From an uncultured Oscillospiraceae bacterium (GTDB lineage Bacteria > Bacillota > Clostridia > Oscillospirales > Oscillospiraceae): DNA of 32,023 nucleotides. Below, piece by piece: positions 6,954-15,517 of this stretch; within the stretch, counting starts at the first letter, position 1; each line of letters opens with the position of its first letter. A program made the position numbers and the translations under genes. Location: contig CAJTOM010000021.1 of the NCBI GenBank assembly GCA_910577915.1, positions 1-32,023 of the forward strand, written 5' to 3'. The notes under the pieces were generated by a model that did no database searches, was not told where the DNA came from, and was given only the letters and a program-made list of their open reading frames with translations.

Positions 6954-9848
6954 ATGGCATCCATCAATGGAGTCGGCAGCAGCAGCAGTATCAGCGGCCT
7001 CTATAACAGCGCCAATATCATCAGCGGTCTGGCCAGCGGGCTGGATACGGAGGGGATGATTGAAAGTCTGGTCAAGAGCTACCAGAACAAGATCCAGACC
7101 CTCAACAACAAGGCCACCAAGCTGGGCTGGAAGCAGGAGGCCTACCAGAGCATCATCTCCAAGGCCTACGCCTTCTCCAGCAAGTACACGTCCTATATGT
7201 CCGGGACGAACCTCCTCGCGGCCTCCTTCTTCAACAGCGCGGTCAACGTCAGGGCCCTGGGGAAGTTTGCCGACAAGATCGCCGCCAGCGGCCGCACCGA
7301 CAGCGACGTGAAGGTCAACAGCGTCAAGCAGCTGGCCACCTCCGCCCGCTACAGCCCCACCGCCGGGGCCCTGAAGGACCTGGGGGGCGAGTCCTATATC
7401 GCCGCCGTCAAGGGCAGCGACTGGTCCAGCGATGCGGGCCTGGATCTGGCCGGCGACCAGATCAACCTGGGCACCCTGCACGGCAGCCTCTCCTTCACCT
7501 ACGGCAGCCAGACGGTGAGCATCTCCTTCGACGAGGTGTCTGACTACGGCAAGATCACCGGCGCCACCGCCGAGGAGAAGGCCGAGTCCCTGGCCAAGCT
7601 CATCGAGGATAAGCTGGCCGACCAGACCGTCTCCCTCACCGGCGGCACCACCGCCTCCGCCGCCGACCGTATCAAGGTGGACGTGCAGGACGGCAAGCTG
7701 GTCTTCTCCGACAAGTCCACCGCCAAGAACAGCGTCTATATCTCCGGCGCCAGCGGCACCGTGGCCGGTGTGCTGGGCCTGAGCAGCGACGATCTGGAGA
7801 ACGCCGACGAGGTCAAGCCCGACAGCATCACCCTCAAGGACGATACCGACGGCAACACCCAGTTCAGCCGGAAGGAGACCGCCTACCAGTACCTCTCCGG
7901 CAAGAACTTCAACGTCAACGTGGACGGCACCACCAAGACCCTCCGTGGCCCCGCCATCACCAAGGCGGAGGACGGCACCTACACCATCACCACCGCCACT
8001 ACCGTCAAGGATAAGTACGGCAACGTGGGCTACGCCTACGGCGACCCCAGTAAGATTGACACCAACAAGTACTCCATCGTCAAGAAGGGCGAGGTGGTCA
8101 CGGGCGTCAAGGAGGATGAGCTGGCCCAGAAGTACACCGACGTTCTCAGCCAGGCCGCCTCCGACGCCTTCGGCAAGAAGCTGACCGTCAGCAACGCCAG
8201 CACGGACCCCAGCAAGCTCAGCCTCAAGTTCGAGGTGGCCGACGGCTCCAACCTGCTCATCAACGCCGACATGGGCGAGGCCCTGGGCATCGGCAAGGTG
8301 GCCACCAACTACCTGAATACCAACTCCACCCTGGGCGAGCTGATGCGCGGGGATGGGAGCATGTGGGACCAGATGACCCCCAACAAGGACGGCAAGTACG
8401 ACTTCGTCCTCAACGGCGTCACCATCGGCAGCTATGATAAGGACACCAAGCTGTCCGCCATCATCAGCGACATCAACGCCAACAGCGACGCCAACGTCAA
8501 CGTCTCCTACTCCAAGACCACCCGCGAGTTCGTCTTCACCAGCAAGGACACCGGCTCTGAGAACGGCATCACCCTGGGCAAGGGCCTGGCCTCCGCCCTC
8601 TTCGGCGGCGGCGCGGGCGCCGCGGCGGCCCAGAAGACCCCCAAGGAGCTCCTGGGCGCCAACACCGTCGTCGGCGAGAAGGTCTCCCTGAAGATCGACG
8701 GCAAGGAGTACGGCTTCGAGCTGACCAAGGACGACTCCTCCATGGAGCGGGTGCTCAACACCCTCAACGGGCCCAAGGGCGGCCTGAACGCGGCGGGCTA
8801 CACCGCCAAGTTCTCCGACATCGACGGCTCCCTCATTGTCACCGACAAGGACGGCAAGGCCGTGAACGTGGAGTACGGCAACAGCTTCACCTCCAAGCTC
8901 ATGGACCGGATGGACGAGGAGAACGCCAAGGCCTCCATGGAGGCCAACGGCGGCTACCAGGCCGGCCAGGACGCCACCTTCATCATCACCGTCAACGGCA
9001 CCACCAAGGAGATGACCCGCGGCTCCAACAAGGTGGAGATCGACGGCATGACCATCAACCTCAAGGGCACCTTCAACCAGGATATGACCGTGGAGGAGGC
9101 CGCCAAGGACACCGACCCCGTCACCTTCGAGCGCACCACCGACTCCGATAAGATCGTGGACGCGGTCAAGTCCATGATCAACGACTACAACGAGATGATG
9201 GCGGAGATCCGCAGCCAGTACGCCACCATGCCCCCCCAGAGCTCTGACGGCGCCTTCAAGGACTACGAGCCCCTCACCGATGAGGACCGGGCCGGCATGA
9301 GCGAGAGCGCCATCCAGAACTACGAGGCCAAGGCCAAGCAGGGCCTGCTCTTCGGCGACAGCAACCTCTCCAACATGTACAGCCGCCTGCGCAGCGCCTT
9401 CCAGCCCACCGGTGTGGACGCCAACACCCTCAGCAAGATGGGCATCACCACCAGCTACGCCTCCGACGGCTCCATGGCCATCAGCCTCAACGAGAGCAAG
9501 CTGCGTGAGATGCTCGACAACGACCCCGACGCCGTCACGGATATGTTCACCAAAGAGGGCGGCATCATGCAGAATATGAAGACCCAGCTGGACCGCTACG
9601 CCGGCATTGACGGCTCGGTGAAGGGCATTCTGGTCCAGCAGGCCGGCACCCCCCTGCGCTCCGCCACCCTGCTGAGCAACGCCTGGCAGAAGCAGATGGA
9701 CAGCATCGGCAGCGAGATTGAGCGCTGGCAGGATAAGCTGACCAGCCAGGTGGACCGCTATACCAGCATGTTCAGCCGCCTGGAGGTGCTCATCAACCAG
9801 ATGAACTCCCAGAGCTCCACGCTTGCCGGCCTGATGAGCGGCGGCTGA
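6954..9848 (+). CDS. fliD: Flagellar filament capping protein FliD (HAP2)
   Basis: A 964-aa FliD, the pentameric cap that helps flagellin fold at the filament tip. The N-terminus has the family signature ISGLASGLDTEGMIESLV (residues 23-40) and a coiled-coil region after it; the C-terminal FliD domain (about 700-955) ends with heptad-rich sequence (QMDSIGSEIERWQDKL, VLINQMNSQS). The protein is about twice the length of enteric or Bacillus FliD, so the exposed middle domains (about 110-700) are strongly enlarged and rich in Thr, Asp and Lys. It is secreted through the flagellar type III apparatus and has no signal peptide. It begins a fliD-fliS-chaperone cluster, behind a good AAAGGAGAG site and a sigma-D-like promoter element. 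Confidence 0.95.
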   Translation: MASINGVGSSSSISGLYNSANIISGLASGLDTEGMIESLVKSYQNKIQTLNNKATKLGWKQEAYQSIISKAYAFSSKYTSYMSGTNLLAASFFNSAVNVRALGKFADKIAASGRTDSDVKVNSVKQLATSARYSPTAGALKDLGGESYIAAVKGSDWSSDAGLDLAGDQINLGTLHGSLSFTYGSQTVSISFDEVSDYGKITGATAEEKAESLAKLIEDKLADQTVSLTGGTTASAADRIKVDVQDGKLVFSDKSTAKNSVYISGASGTVAGVLGLSSDDLENADEVKPDSITLKDDTDGNTQFSRKETAYQYLSGKNFNVNVDGTTKTLRGPAITKAEDGTYTITTATTVKDKYGNVGYAYGDPSKIDTNKYSIVKKGEVVTGVKEDELAQKYTDVLSQAASDAFGKKLTVSNASTDPSKLSLKFEVADGSNLLINADMGEALGIGKVATNYLNTNSTLGELMRGDGSMWDQMTPNKDGKYDFVLNGVTIGSYDKDTKLSAIISDINANSDANVNVSYSKTTREFVFTSKDTGSENGITLGKGLASALFGGGAGAAAAQKTPKELLGANTVVGEKVSLKIDGKEYGFELTKDDSSMERVLNTLNGPKGGLNAAGYTAKFSDIDGSLIVTDKDGKAVNVEYGNSFTSKLMDRMDEENAKASMEANGGYQAGQDATFIITVNGTTKEMTRGSNKVEIDGMTINLKGTFNQDMTVEEAAKDTDPVTFERTTDSDKIVDAVKSMINDYNEMMAEIRSQYATMPPQSSDGAFKDYEPLTDEDRAGMSESAIQNYEAKAKQGLLFGDSNLSNMYSRLRSAFQPTGVDANTLSKMGITTSYASDGSMAISLNESKLREMLDNDPDAVTDMFTKEGGIMQNMKTQLDRYAGIDGSVKGILVQQAGTPLRSATLLSNAWQKQMDSIGSEIERWQDKLTSQVDRYTSMFSRLEVLINQMNSQSSTLAGLMSGG

Positions 9849-9880
9849 TCTGCCGCTGAAGAAAGGAACGGTATTCCGCT

Positions 9881-10270
9881 ATGGATATGAGAGGCTACCA
9901 GCAGTACAAGCAGCAGTCCATCAGCTCCATGACCCCCGGCGAGCTGCTGCTTCTGCTGTACGACGAGCTCGTCAAGCGGGGGACCATGGCCTCCATCGCC
10001 CTGGACAAGGGGGATTTTGAGACCTTCGAAGCGGCGGTTGACCGCTGCAGCGACATTGTCAACTACCTGGATGAGACCCTGGACCGGAAATACCCCATCA
10101 GTCAGGACCTCAGCCGCATGTACGAGTACTTCACCTACCAGCTGGGCCGCATCCGCATCGGCCGCAACAAGAAGGAGCTGGAGGCCCTGCGCCCCATGCT
10201 CGCGGAGATGCGGGACGCCTTCCACACCGCCGAGCGCAGCAGCAGCCAGAGAAAGGGCGGGCAGCTATGA
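9881..10270 (+). CDS. fliS: Flagellar export chaperone FliS
   Basis: A 129-aa FliS. The signature MTPGELLLLLYDELV lies at residues 17-31, followed by helices with DRCSDIVNYLDETLD and YEYFTYQLGRIRIGRN, as in FliS four-helix bundles. FliS binds the C-terminus of flagellin in the cytoplasm, prevents premature polymerisation and delivers it for export. It lies 32 bp after fliD and its stop overlaps the next start (ATGA), so it is in the same operon. Two starts are possible, 9881 and 9887 (MRGYQQY); the longer one is given. No flagellin gene is in the window. Confidence 0.95.
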   Translation: MDMRGYQQYKQQSISSMTPGELLLLLYDELVKRGTMASIALDKGDFETFEAAVDRCSDIVNYLDETLDRKYPISQDLSRMYEYFTYQLGRIRIGRNKKELEALRPMLAEMRDAFHTAERSSSQRKGGQL

Positions 10271-10656
10271 CGGGCGCGGAGTGGATGGACCTGACGGTGC
10301 TGGAGCGGAAGAAGTACAACGACCTCAGCGAGGCCCTGGATCTCACCGGCCAGATCGGGGAGGCCCTGGACCGCAGCGACCAGGTGTCGGTGCGGATGCT
10401 GGTGGCCATGCGCCAGGACCCCATCCGCCACTTAGAGGAGATCAACCAGACCGCCCTGGACCGGCGCGAAAGCCTGGCGGAGGAGGATCAGGAGCGGGTG
10501 AGGGCCCTGCTGGCCGGCGCGGAGGGCCGCACCGCCGAGGAGCGGCTGTTTCTGGAGCAGGTGCAGAAGGCCCGCCGCCTGCTGGAGCGGGTGGTGGAGC
10601 TGGACCGGCGCATCAGCCTGCGCCTGGCGGGGGAGAACTCATTTTACAAAAAGTAA
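10267..10656 (+). CDS. FlgN/FliT-like small flagellar protein
   Basis: A 129-aa, almost entirely helical and charged protein whose start overlaps the fliS stop by four bases. It shows long amphipathic helices (ALDLTGQIGEALDRSDQVSVRMLVAMRQ; DRRESLAEEDQERVRALLAG) and no catalytic motif. Its size, helicity and place after fliD-fliS fit a FliT- or FlgN-type export chaperone, which holds FliD or hook-associated proteins before secretion. Primary sequence is weakly conserved in these families, so the call rests largely on context. In Bacillus the matching position is held by FliT. The 3' end runs into a hairpin at 10662-10694. Confidence 0.6.
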   Translation: MTGAEWMDLTVLERKKYNDLSEALDLTGQIGEALDRSDQVSVRMLVAMRQDPIRHLEEINQTALDRRESLAEEDQERVRALLAGAEGRTAEERLFLEQVQKARRLLERVVELDRRISLRLAGENSFYKK

Positions 10657-10661
10657 ACACC

Positions 10662-10694
10662 CATGTTCCACCGGTTTTTGACCGGTGGAACATG
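10662..10694 (+). terminator. Perfect hairpin after the fli genes
   Basis: Arms CATGTTCCACCGGT at 10662-10675 and the exact complement at 10681-10694 enclose a 5-nt loop (TTTTG), starting 6 bp after the chaperone stop codon. No U-tract follows, so it is either a factor-assisted terminator or a processing and stability element. It is symmetrical enough to serve both strands. Confidence 0.6.
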
Positions 10695-10798
10695 GCGCGT
10701 TGTGAACGATGGCGCGCCGCGGCCTCCCGGAAGGGGGCCCCGTGCGCGACCAACCGCTGGCCGGGGCCCCGGCGCGGTATCAAAGGAGCCCTGGCAGG

Positions 10799-11497
10799 AT
10801 GGCGGAAATTCGTCTGGAAAATGTAACAAAGCGCTATATTGAGGAAAAGCGTCCCCACTACGCCGTGCGGGAGATCAGCCTCTCGGTGGAGCAGGGGGAG
10901 TTTATCTTCCTTATCGGCAGCAGCGGCGCGGGCAAGAGCACCCTGCTCAAGCTCATCGGCGGGGAGATGGCCCCAGACCAGGGGGTGGTCTACCTCAACG
11001 GCAGCAACGTAGCCCGGCTCATCGGCCCCTGGCGGGCCCGGGTGGCCCGTACCTTCGGCGTAGTGAGCCAGCAGTGCCTGCTGGTGCGCAAACGGACCAT
11101 CGGGGACAACCTGCTGCTGGCGGCGGGCGCCGCCGGTCTGCGCCGCAAGGGCCGCCAGGCCATGAAGAAGGCGCTGGGCATCGTGGGCCTGCCCAATGTG
11201 GAGGGGTGCTACCCTGCGGAGCTGTCCATCGGCGAGTGCCGCCGGGTGGAGCTGGCCCGCGCCCTGCTCAGCAGCCCCCCGGTGCTGCTGCTGGACGAGC
11301 TGACGGCCAACCTGGATGACGACAGCATCTGGGATCTGATGCACCTGCTCAACGAGCTCAACAACATGGGCACTACCATCATTATGGCCACCCACGCCAG
11401 CCAGTACGTCAACATCATGCGCCGCCGGGTGCTCACCCTGGTGGACGGCCGGCTGGCGGGGGATGTGAAGCACGGAAAATACGGCGACATCGTGTAG
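10799..11497 (+). CDS. FtsE-like ABC transporter ATPase
   Basis: A 232-aa ABC ATPase most like FtsE: Walker A GSSGAGKST (40-48), Q-loop VVSQQ, signature LSIGECRR (142-149), Walker B LLLDELTANLD (D166, E167) and switch His in MATHAS. FtsE with its membrane partner FtsX activates peptidoglycan hydrolases at division. Here the signature is LSIGE and not LSGGQ/LSGGE, and the motif reads DELTANLD and not DEPTGNLD; the catalytic Glu is kept. No FtsX-like or other membrane gene is adjacent. The start at 10799 follows AAGGAG; the longer frame from 10709 encodes Arg/Pro-rich sequence of non-coding look. It may be a second FtsE paralogue with a partner elsewhere, or an ATPase with a different task. Confidence 0.82.
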   Translation: MAEIRLENVTKRYIEEKRPHYAVREISLSVEQGEFIFLIGSSGAGKSTLLKLIGGEMAPDQGVVYLNGSNVARLIGPWRARVARTFGVVSQQCLLVRKRTIGDNLLLAAGAAGLRRKGRQAMKKALGIVGLPNVEGCYPAELSIGECRRVELARALLSSPPVLLLDELTANLDDDSIWDLMHLLNELNNMGTTIIMATHASQYVNIMRRRVLTLVDGRLAGDVKHGKYGDIV

Positions 11498-11687
11498 TAT
11501 AGGAATTGAGAGAGATTTGAAGAGCAGGGCGGTGGAAAGGTGAAACGACAAAAGCGAACGCTCCGCGCCGCCAACCAGCGCGGGCACCCGCCATGAGGCT
11601 TGTTTCCCCGGTAAGGGATACCAGCAATGTAGAACATCCGCGCCGGATAAACGCCGGCGGCGGAAAATATTAGGAGGAAAGCTACAT
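11498..11687 (+). other. Candidate structured leader upstream of the chemoreceptor gene
   Basis: A 190-bp gap with several short self-complementary segments: CCGCGC with GCGCGG (about 11556-11582), GCCATGAGGC, GGTAAGGGATACC and a CCGG/CGCCGGCGGCG set just before the ribosome site AGGAGG. The density of stems in a leader before a chemoreceptor suggests a cis-acting RNA. I could not fit it to the cyclic di-GMP-I or -II consensus or to another riboswitch class I know. A GTG-started 18-codon frame beginning near 11540 is possible but has no separate ribosome site. Confidence 0.4.
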
Positions 11688-13484
11688 ATGAACTTCAAAA
11701 ATATGTCCATCAGGAAGAGCCTCATCGTAGGATTTGGCACGACCATCGTGATCTCTGTCATCATCATCGTCACCGCCCTGGTCATGATGACCTCCCAGAA
11801 AAACGCGTATAAGGATATTCTCGACCGGTACGTGGCCTCCACGGATATGATTGCCACCTGCCGCATCGACTACAACATCGCCGCCCGCAACCTGCGCGAC
11901 GCGGTCCTCTCCGGCAGTACCGGCAGCGTCACCACCGCCACCGAAACGCTCGCCGAGCTGGACGCCCAGTTTGCCGAGCTGGAGAGCATCTTCCCCCTGA
12001 GCGACAGGAGCACCCTGACCGCCTTCTCCAACGCCATCAAGGACTGGGAGGACGAGGCCAATGACATTGCCGCCATTGCAATCAGTGACCGCGAGGGCGC
12101 GGTGGGCATGCTCGTCAACGACTGCACGCCCAAGCTCAACGCCGCCGCCGCCGCCGGCGAGAACGCGGCCAACGCCCTGGCCGCCGCCCAGGAGCAGATC
12201 ATCAACCAGCAGAACCTTACCTCCAACATCGGCCTTGCCATCATTCTGGGCGTGATGATCATCGCCACCATCGCCGTGCTCCTGATAGCCGTGCGGATCA
12301 TCCACAGCATTGTGGAGCCCAGCACCCAGGTCCGCGCCGCCCTGGTGGGCTTCAGCCAGGGCAACCTCTCCGTGCCCGTGACCTTTACCGGCACCAACGA
12401 GCTGGGCGAGATGTGCGACGCCCTGCGCACCAGCCAGAAGGTTCTCGACAGCGTTATCCGCGACATCTCCGATACCACCGGCCAGATGGCCAAGGGCAAC
12501 TTCGACGTGTCCCTCACCGCCACCTTCCCCGGCGACCTCAAGCCCATCCAGGACAGCGTCAACCAGTTTGTGGTCCGCATGAGCGAGACCATCTCCAACA
12601 TCTCCCAGTCCGCCGACCAGGTCTCTGCCGGCTCCGAGCAGGTCTCCAACAGCTCCCAGTCCCTGGCCCAGGGCGCCACCGAGCAGGCCAGCGCCGTCCA
12701 GGAGCTCGCCGCCACCATCAACGACATCTCCGCCAACTCCAAGCAGACCGCCACCTCCGCCGAGGAGGCCCGCTCCAGCGTGGGCGAGGCCGGGGCCCAG
12801 GTGTCCGCCAGCAATGAGTACGTCAAGCAGCTCAACGTGGCCATGACCAACATCTCCGACTCCTCCGTGGAGATCAGCAAGATCATCAAGACGATTGAGG
12901 ACATCGCCTTCCAGACCAACATCCTGGCCCTGAACGCCGCCGTGGAGGCCGCCCGGGCGGGCACCGCCGGCAAGGGATTCTCTGTGGTGGCCAACGAGGT
13001 GCGCACCCTGGCCTCCCGCTCCGACGAGGCCGCCAAGGCCACCAAGGACCTCATCGACAACTCCATCGCCGCCGTCCGCGAGGGCGCCGACGTGGTGGGC
13101 AAGGTCACCGAGTCCCTGGCCCGGACCACCGAGCTGGCCAGCAGCGTGGTGACCATGATGGAGAACGTGACCGAGGCCGTGGAGAACCAGACCACCGCCA
13201 TCGCCCAGGTCACCGAGGGCATCGACCAGATCTCTGCCGTTGTCCAGACCAACTCCGCCACCAGCGAGGAGTGCGCCGCCGCCAGCGAGGAGCTCTCCTC
13301 CCAGGCCAACATCATGCACCAGCTGATGAGCGAGTTCAAGATCAGCGGTTCCGGCAGCTTCAGCGCCCCCCGTCCGGCGGCCTCCGCCGCCCCCTCCTAC
13401 AGCTGGGGGGACGAGGACGAGGCCGACAGCGCCCCCTTCGGCAAGGGCGGCGACAGCAGCCCCTTCGGCAGCGTTAAGTACTGA
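11688..13484 (+). CDS. Methyl-accepting chemotaxis protein
   Basis: A 598-aa transmembrane chemoreceptor: TM1 (about 12-33), an extracellular helical sensor (about 34-180) of four-helix-bundle type, TM2 (about 182-205), a HAMP domain (about 206-260) and the cytoplasmic signalling coiled coil. The conserved hairpin tip FQTNILALNAAVEAARAG starts at F408 and is followed by GFSVVANEVRTLASRS. It should control CheA through CheW at the tip. The ligand is not predictable. The C-terminus is a Ser/Pro/Gly-rich tail ending SVKY and not the NWETF-type pentapeptide for CheR tethering. A strong AGGAGG site precedes the start. No other che gene lies in the window; the neighbours are the FtsE-like and FtsA-like genes. 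Confidence 0.96.
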   Translation: MNFKNMSIRKSLIVGFGTTIVISVIIIVTALVMMTSQKNAYKDILDRYVASTDMIATCRIDYNIAARNLRDAVLSGSTGSVTTATETLAELDAQFAELESIFPLSDRSTLTAFSNAIKDWEDEANDIAAIAISDREGAVGMLVNDCTPKLNAAAAAGENAANALAAAQEQIINQQNLTSNIGLAIILGVMIIATIAVLLIAVRIIHSIVEPSTQVRAALVGFSQGNLSVPVTFTGTNELGEMCDALRTSQKVLDSVIRDISDTTGQMAKGNFDVSLTATFPGDLKPIQDSVNQFVVRMSETISNISQSADQVSAGSEQVSNSSQSLAQGATEQASAVQELAATINDISANSKQTATSAEEARSSVGEAGAQVSASNEYVKQLNVAMTNISDSSVEISKIIKTIEDIAFQTNILALNAAVEAARAGTAGKGFSVVANEVRTLASRSDEAAKATKDLIDNSIAAVREGADVVGKVTESLARTTELASSVVTMMENVTEAVENQTTAIAQVTEGIDQISAVVQTNSATSEECAAASEELSSQANIMHQLMSEFKISGSGSFSAPRPAASAAPSYSWGDEDEADSAPFGKGGDSSPFGSVKY

Positions 13485-13496
13485 GGATGAATGACT

Positions 13497-13531
13497 GGAC
13501 CGCCGGGCCGGCGCGGGCCGCCCGGCGGTCC
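13497..13531 (+). terminator. Hairpin after the chemoreceptor gene
   Basis: Arms GGACCGCCGGGC (13497-13508) and GCCCGGCGGTCC (13520-13531) make a perfect 12-bp stem with an 11-nt loop, 13 bp after the stop codon. Only a few U residues follow (TCCTGTCTG), so termination may be partial. Confidence 0.6.
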
Positions 13532-13571
13532 TCCTGTCTGTCCCGGATATTGGAAGCGGAGGTGAAGGAAC

Positions 13572-15473
13572 ATGCCTGAGGAACGCAAGCAGCAGGACCC
13601 CTCCCTGGTGTACGCCCTGGACATCGGAACCCGCAGCATCATCGGCGTGGCGGGCCGTGTGGTAGACGAGCGCCTGGAGGTGCTGGCCATCGAGAAGGAG
13701 GAGCACGGCCGCCGGGCCATGCTGGACGGCCAGATCGAGGATATTGAGCAGGTGGCCAAGGTGGCCCGCCGGGTCACCGGCCGCATGGAGGCCAAGCTGG
13801 GCTGTCAGCTCAGCCGGGTGTGCGTGGCCGCCGCCGGCCGCGCCCTGCGCACGGAGAAGGGGCGCTTTGCCATGGACCTGCCCCAGGTGACCCGCATCGA
13901 CAGCGACCTCATCGCCCAGCTGGAGAGCGGCGCGGTCACCGACGCGGAGGAGAACCTGAGCACCGGTGAGGACAGCCGCCGCCGGTTCTACCTGGTGGGC
14001 TACACCGTCTCCAGCTACCTGCTGGACCGCTACCCCCTCACCTCCCTGAAGGACCACAACGGCCAGCAGCTGGAGGCGGAGGTGGTGGCCACCTTCCTGC
14101 CCAGCGAGGTGGTGGAGAGCCTGTATACCGTCATGGAGGCGGCGGGCCTGGAGGTGGCCAGCCTGACGCTGGAGCCTATCGCCGCCCTCAACGCGGTGAT
14201 TCCCGCCGACCTGCGGCTTTTGAATCTGGTGCTGGCGGACATCGGCGCGGGCACCACCGACATCGCCGTGTGCCGGGACGGGGCCGTGGTGGGGTACACC
14301 ATGGCCACCACCGCCGGGGACGAGATCACCGAGGCCCTCATGCGCCAGTACCTGGTGGACTTCGCCACGGCGGAGCGGATGAAGATGCAGCTGAGTGAGC
14401 CCACCATCACCTACCGGGACGTGCTGGGGCTGGAGCAGGGGGTCCCCGGCCCCCAGGTCCGGGAGGCCCTTCTGGGCGCGGCCAAGGCTCTGGCCCAGGA
14501 GATAGCCCAGCGGGTGGTGGCCATCAACGGCGCGCCACCCTCGGCCATGTTCCTGGCCGGCGGCGGCAGCAAGCTGCTGGGCCTCATGGAGCAGGTGGCC
14601 CAGGAGCTGGAGATGGATGAGCGCCGGGTGGCCCTGGCGGGGAACAACTACGACATCAGTGCCTTCTCCCACGAGTACGAGCTCAACGACCCGGAGTACG
14701 CCACCCCCCTGGGGATCGCCGTCTCCGCCGGCCTGGGGCTCATCAGCGACAGCTACCGCATCATGCTCAACGGCCAGCCCGCCAAGCTCTTCCGCAGCGG
14801 CGCGCTGACGGTGCTGGACCTTCTGATGATGAACGGCTACACCTCCGCCGACCTGCTGGGCCGCACGGGGCGGAGCCTGAGCGTCACCCTGGACGGCCGC
14901 CGCCTGACCTTCCGGGGGCAGAGCGCCACCCCCTGCACCCTGCGCCTCAACGGGGAGGAGACGGCGCCCTCCCACCTGGTCTACGCGGGGGATGCCATCG
15001 AGTTCACACCCGCTGTGCCCGGCCCCTCGGCGGAGCGGAGGGTGTGCGATTTGGTGGGGGAGGACTTTCTTGGCGGCGTTCTGCGCAATGGCCGCCCCGT
15101 CCCCCTGGATGAGCCCCTGCACTCCGGGGACCAGCTGGTAACCACCGAGGAGCCCTACGCCCCGCCGGAGCCCGAACCGGAGCCTGCGCCGGAGCCCGAA
15201 CCGGAACCGGAGCCCGCGCCTCCGCCGGAGGCCCCCGCGCCCCGCCCCGGCCGGCCCCTGTACGTCTACCTCAACGGGGAGGCCACCATCCTGCCGGGGA
15301 AGGCGGACGGCGCGCCCTACTACCTCATGGACCTGCTGGACCGCTCCGGGATCGACTTCGGGACCCTGGACTGCCCGGTGGTGCTTCAGGTGAACGGGAT
15401 GGAGTGCTCCTTTACCCAGGAGCTGGTAAACAACGATCAGGTGGTCATCCGCCGCGAGACGCCGCGGACATAA
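13572..15473 (+). CDS. FtsA-like actin-fold ATPase with C-terminal extension
   Basis: A 633-aa protein of the FtsA/PilM actin-like group. The nucleotide motifs are present: phosphate 1 ALDIGTRSIIGV (about 15-26), phosphate 2 DIGAGTTD (223-230) and adenosine motif MFLAGGGSK (326-334). True FtsA is about 420 aa and ends in an amphipathic membrane helix; here the actin fold is followed by a beta-rich domain (about 425-525), a Pro-Glu linker (about 530-558) and a second small beta-rich domain (560-633). No membrane-targeting helix is evident. FtsA tethers FtsZ to the membrane; PilM links pilus parts. Neither ftsZ nor pil genes are nearby, so this is better called an FtsA-like paralogue of unknown role. 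GGAGGTGAAGG precedes the start. Confidence 0.85.
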   Translation: MPEERKQQDPSLVYALDIGTRSIIGVAGRVVDERLEVLAIEKEEHGRRAMLDGQIEDIEQVAKVARRVTGRMEAKLGCQLSRVCVAAAGRALRTEKGRFAMDLPQVTRIDSDLIAQLESGAVTDAEENLSTGEDSRRRFYLVGYTVSSYLLDRYPLTSLKDHNGQQLEAEVVATFLPSEVVESLYTVMEAAGLEVASLTLEPIAALNAVIPADLRLLNLVLADIGAGTTDIAVCRDGAVVGYTMATTAGDEITEALMRQYLVDFATAERMKMQLSEPTITYRDVLGLEQGVPGPQVREALLGAAKALAQEIAQRVVAINGAPPSAMFLAGGGSKLLGLMEQVAQELEMDERRVALAGNNYDISAFSHEYELNDPEYATPLGIAVSAGLGLISDSYRIMLNGQPAKLFRSGALTVLDLLMMNGYTSADLLGRTGRSLSVTLDGRRLTFRGQSATPCTLRLNGEETAPSHLVYAGDAIEFTPAVPGPSAERRVCDLVGEDFLGGVLRNGRPVPLDEPLHSGDQLVTTEEPYAPPEPEPEPAPEPEPEPEPAPPPEAPAPRPGRPLYVYLNGEATILPGKADGAPYYLMDLLDRSGIDFGTLDCPVVLQVNGMECSFTQELVNNDQVVIRRETPRT

Positions 15474-15517
15474 CCGATGAATACAGGTTTGAAGACTAGA
15501 CAAAGCGAGGGACTTGC

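Noticed and set aside
11540..11596. Leader peptide starting with GTG
   Set aside because: No ribosome site at a usable distance and no codon bias; very short frames like this occur by chance.
11498..11687. Cyclic di-GMP riboswitch
   Set aside because: Context is right, but the conserved core with its GNRA tetraloop and receptor could not be placed; kept only as an unclassified leader.
11682..15503. A 1273-codon open frame on the minus strand
   Set aside because: It is antisense to the chemoreceptor and FtsA-like genes; its product is His/Gly/Val-rich low-complexity sequence typical of shadows of GC-rich genes.
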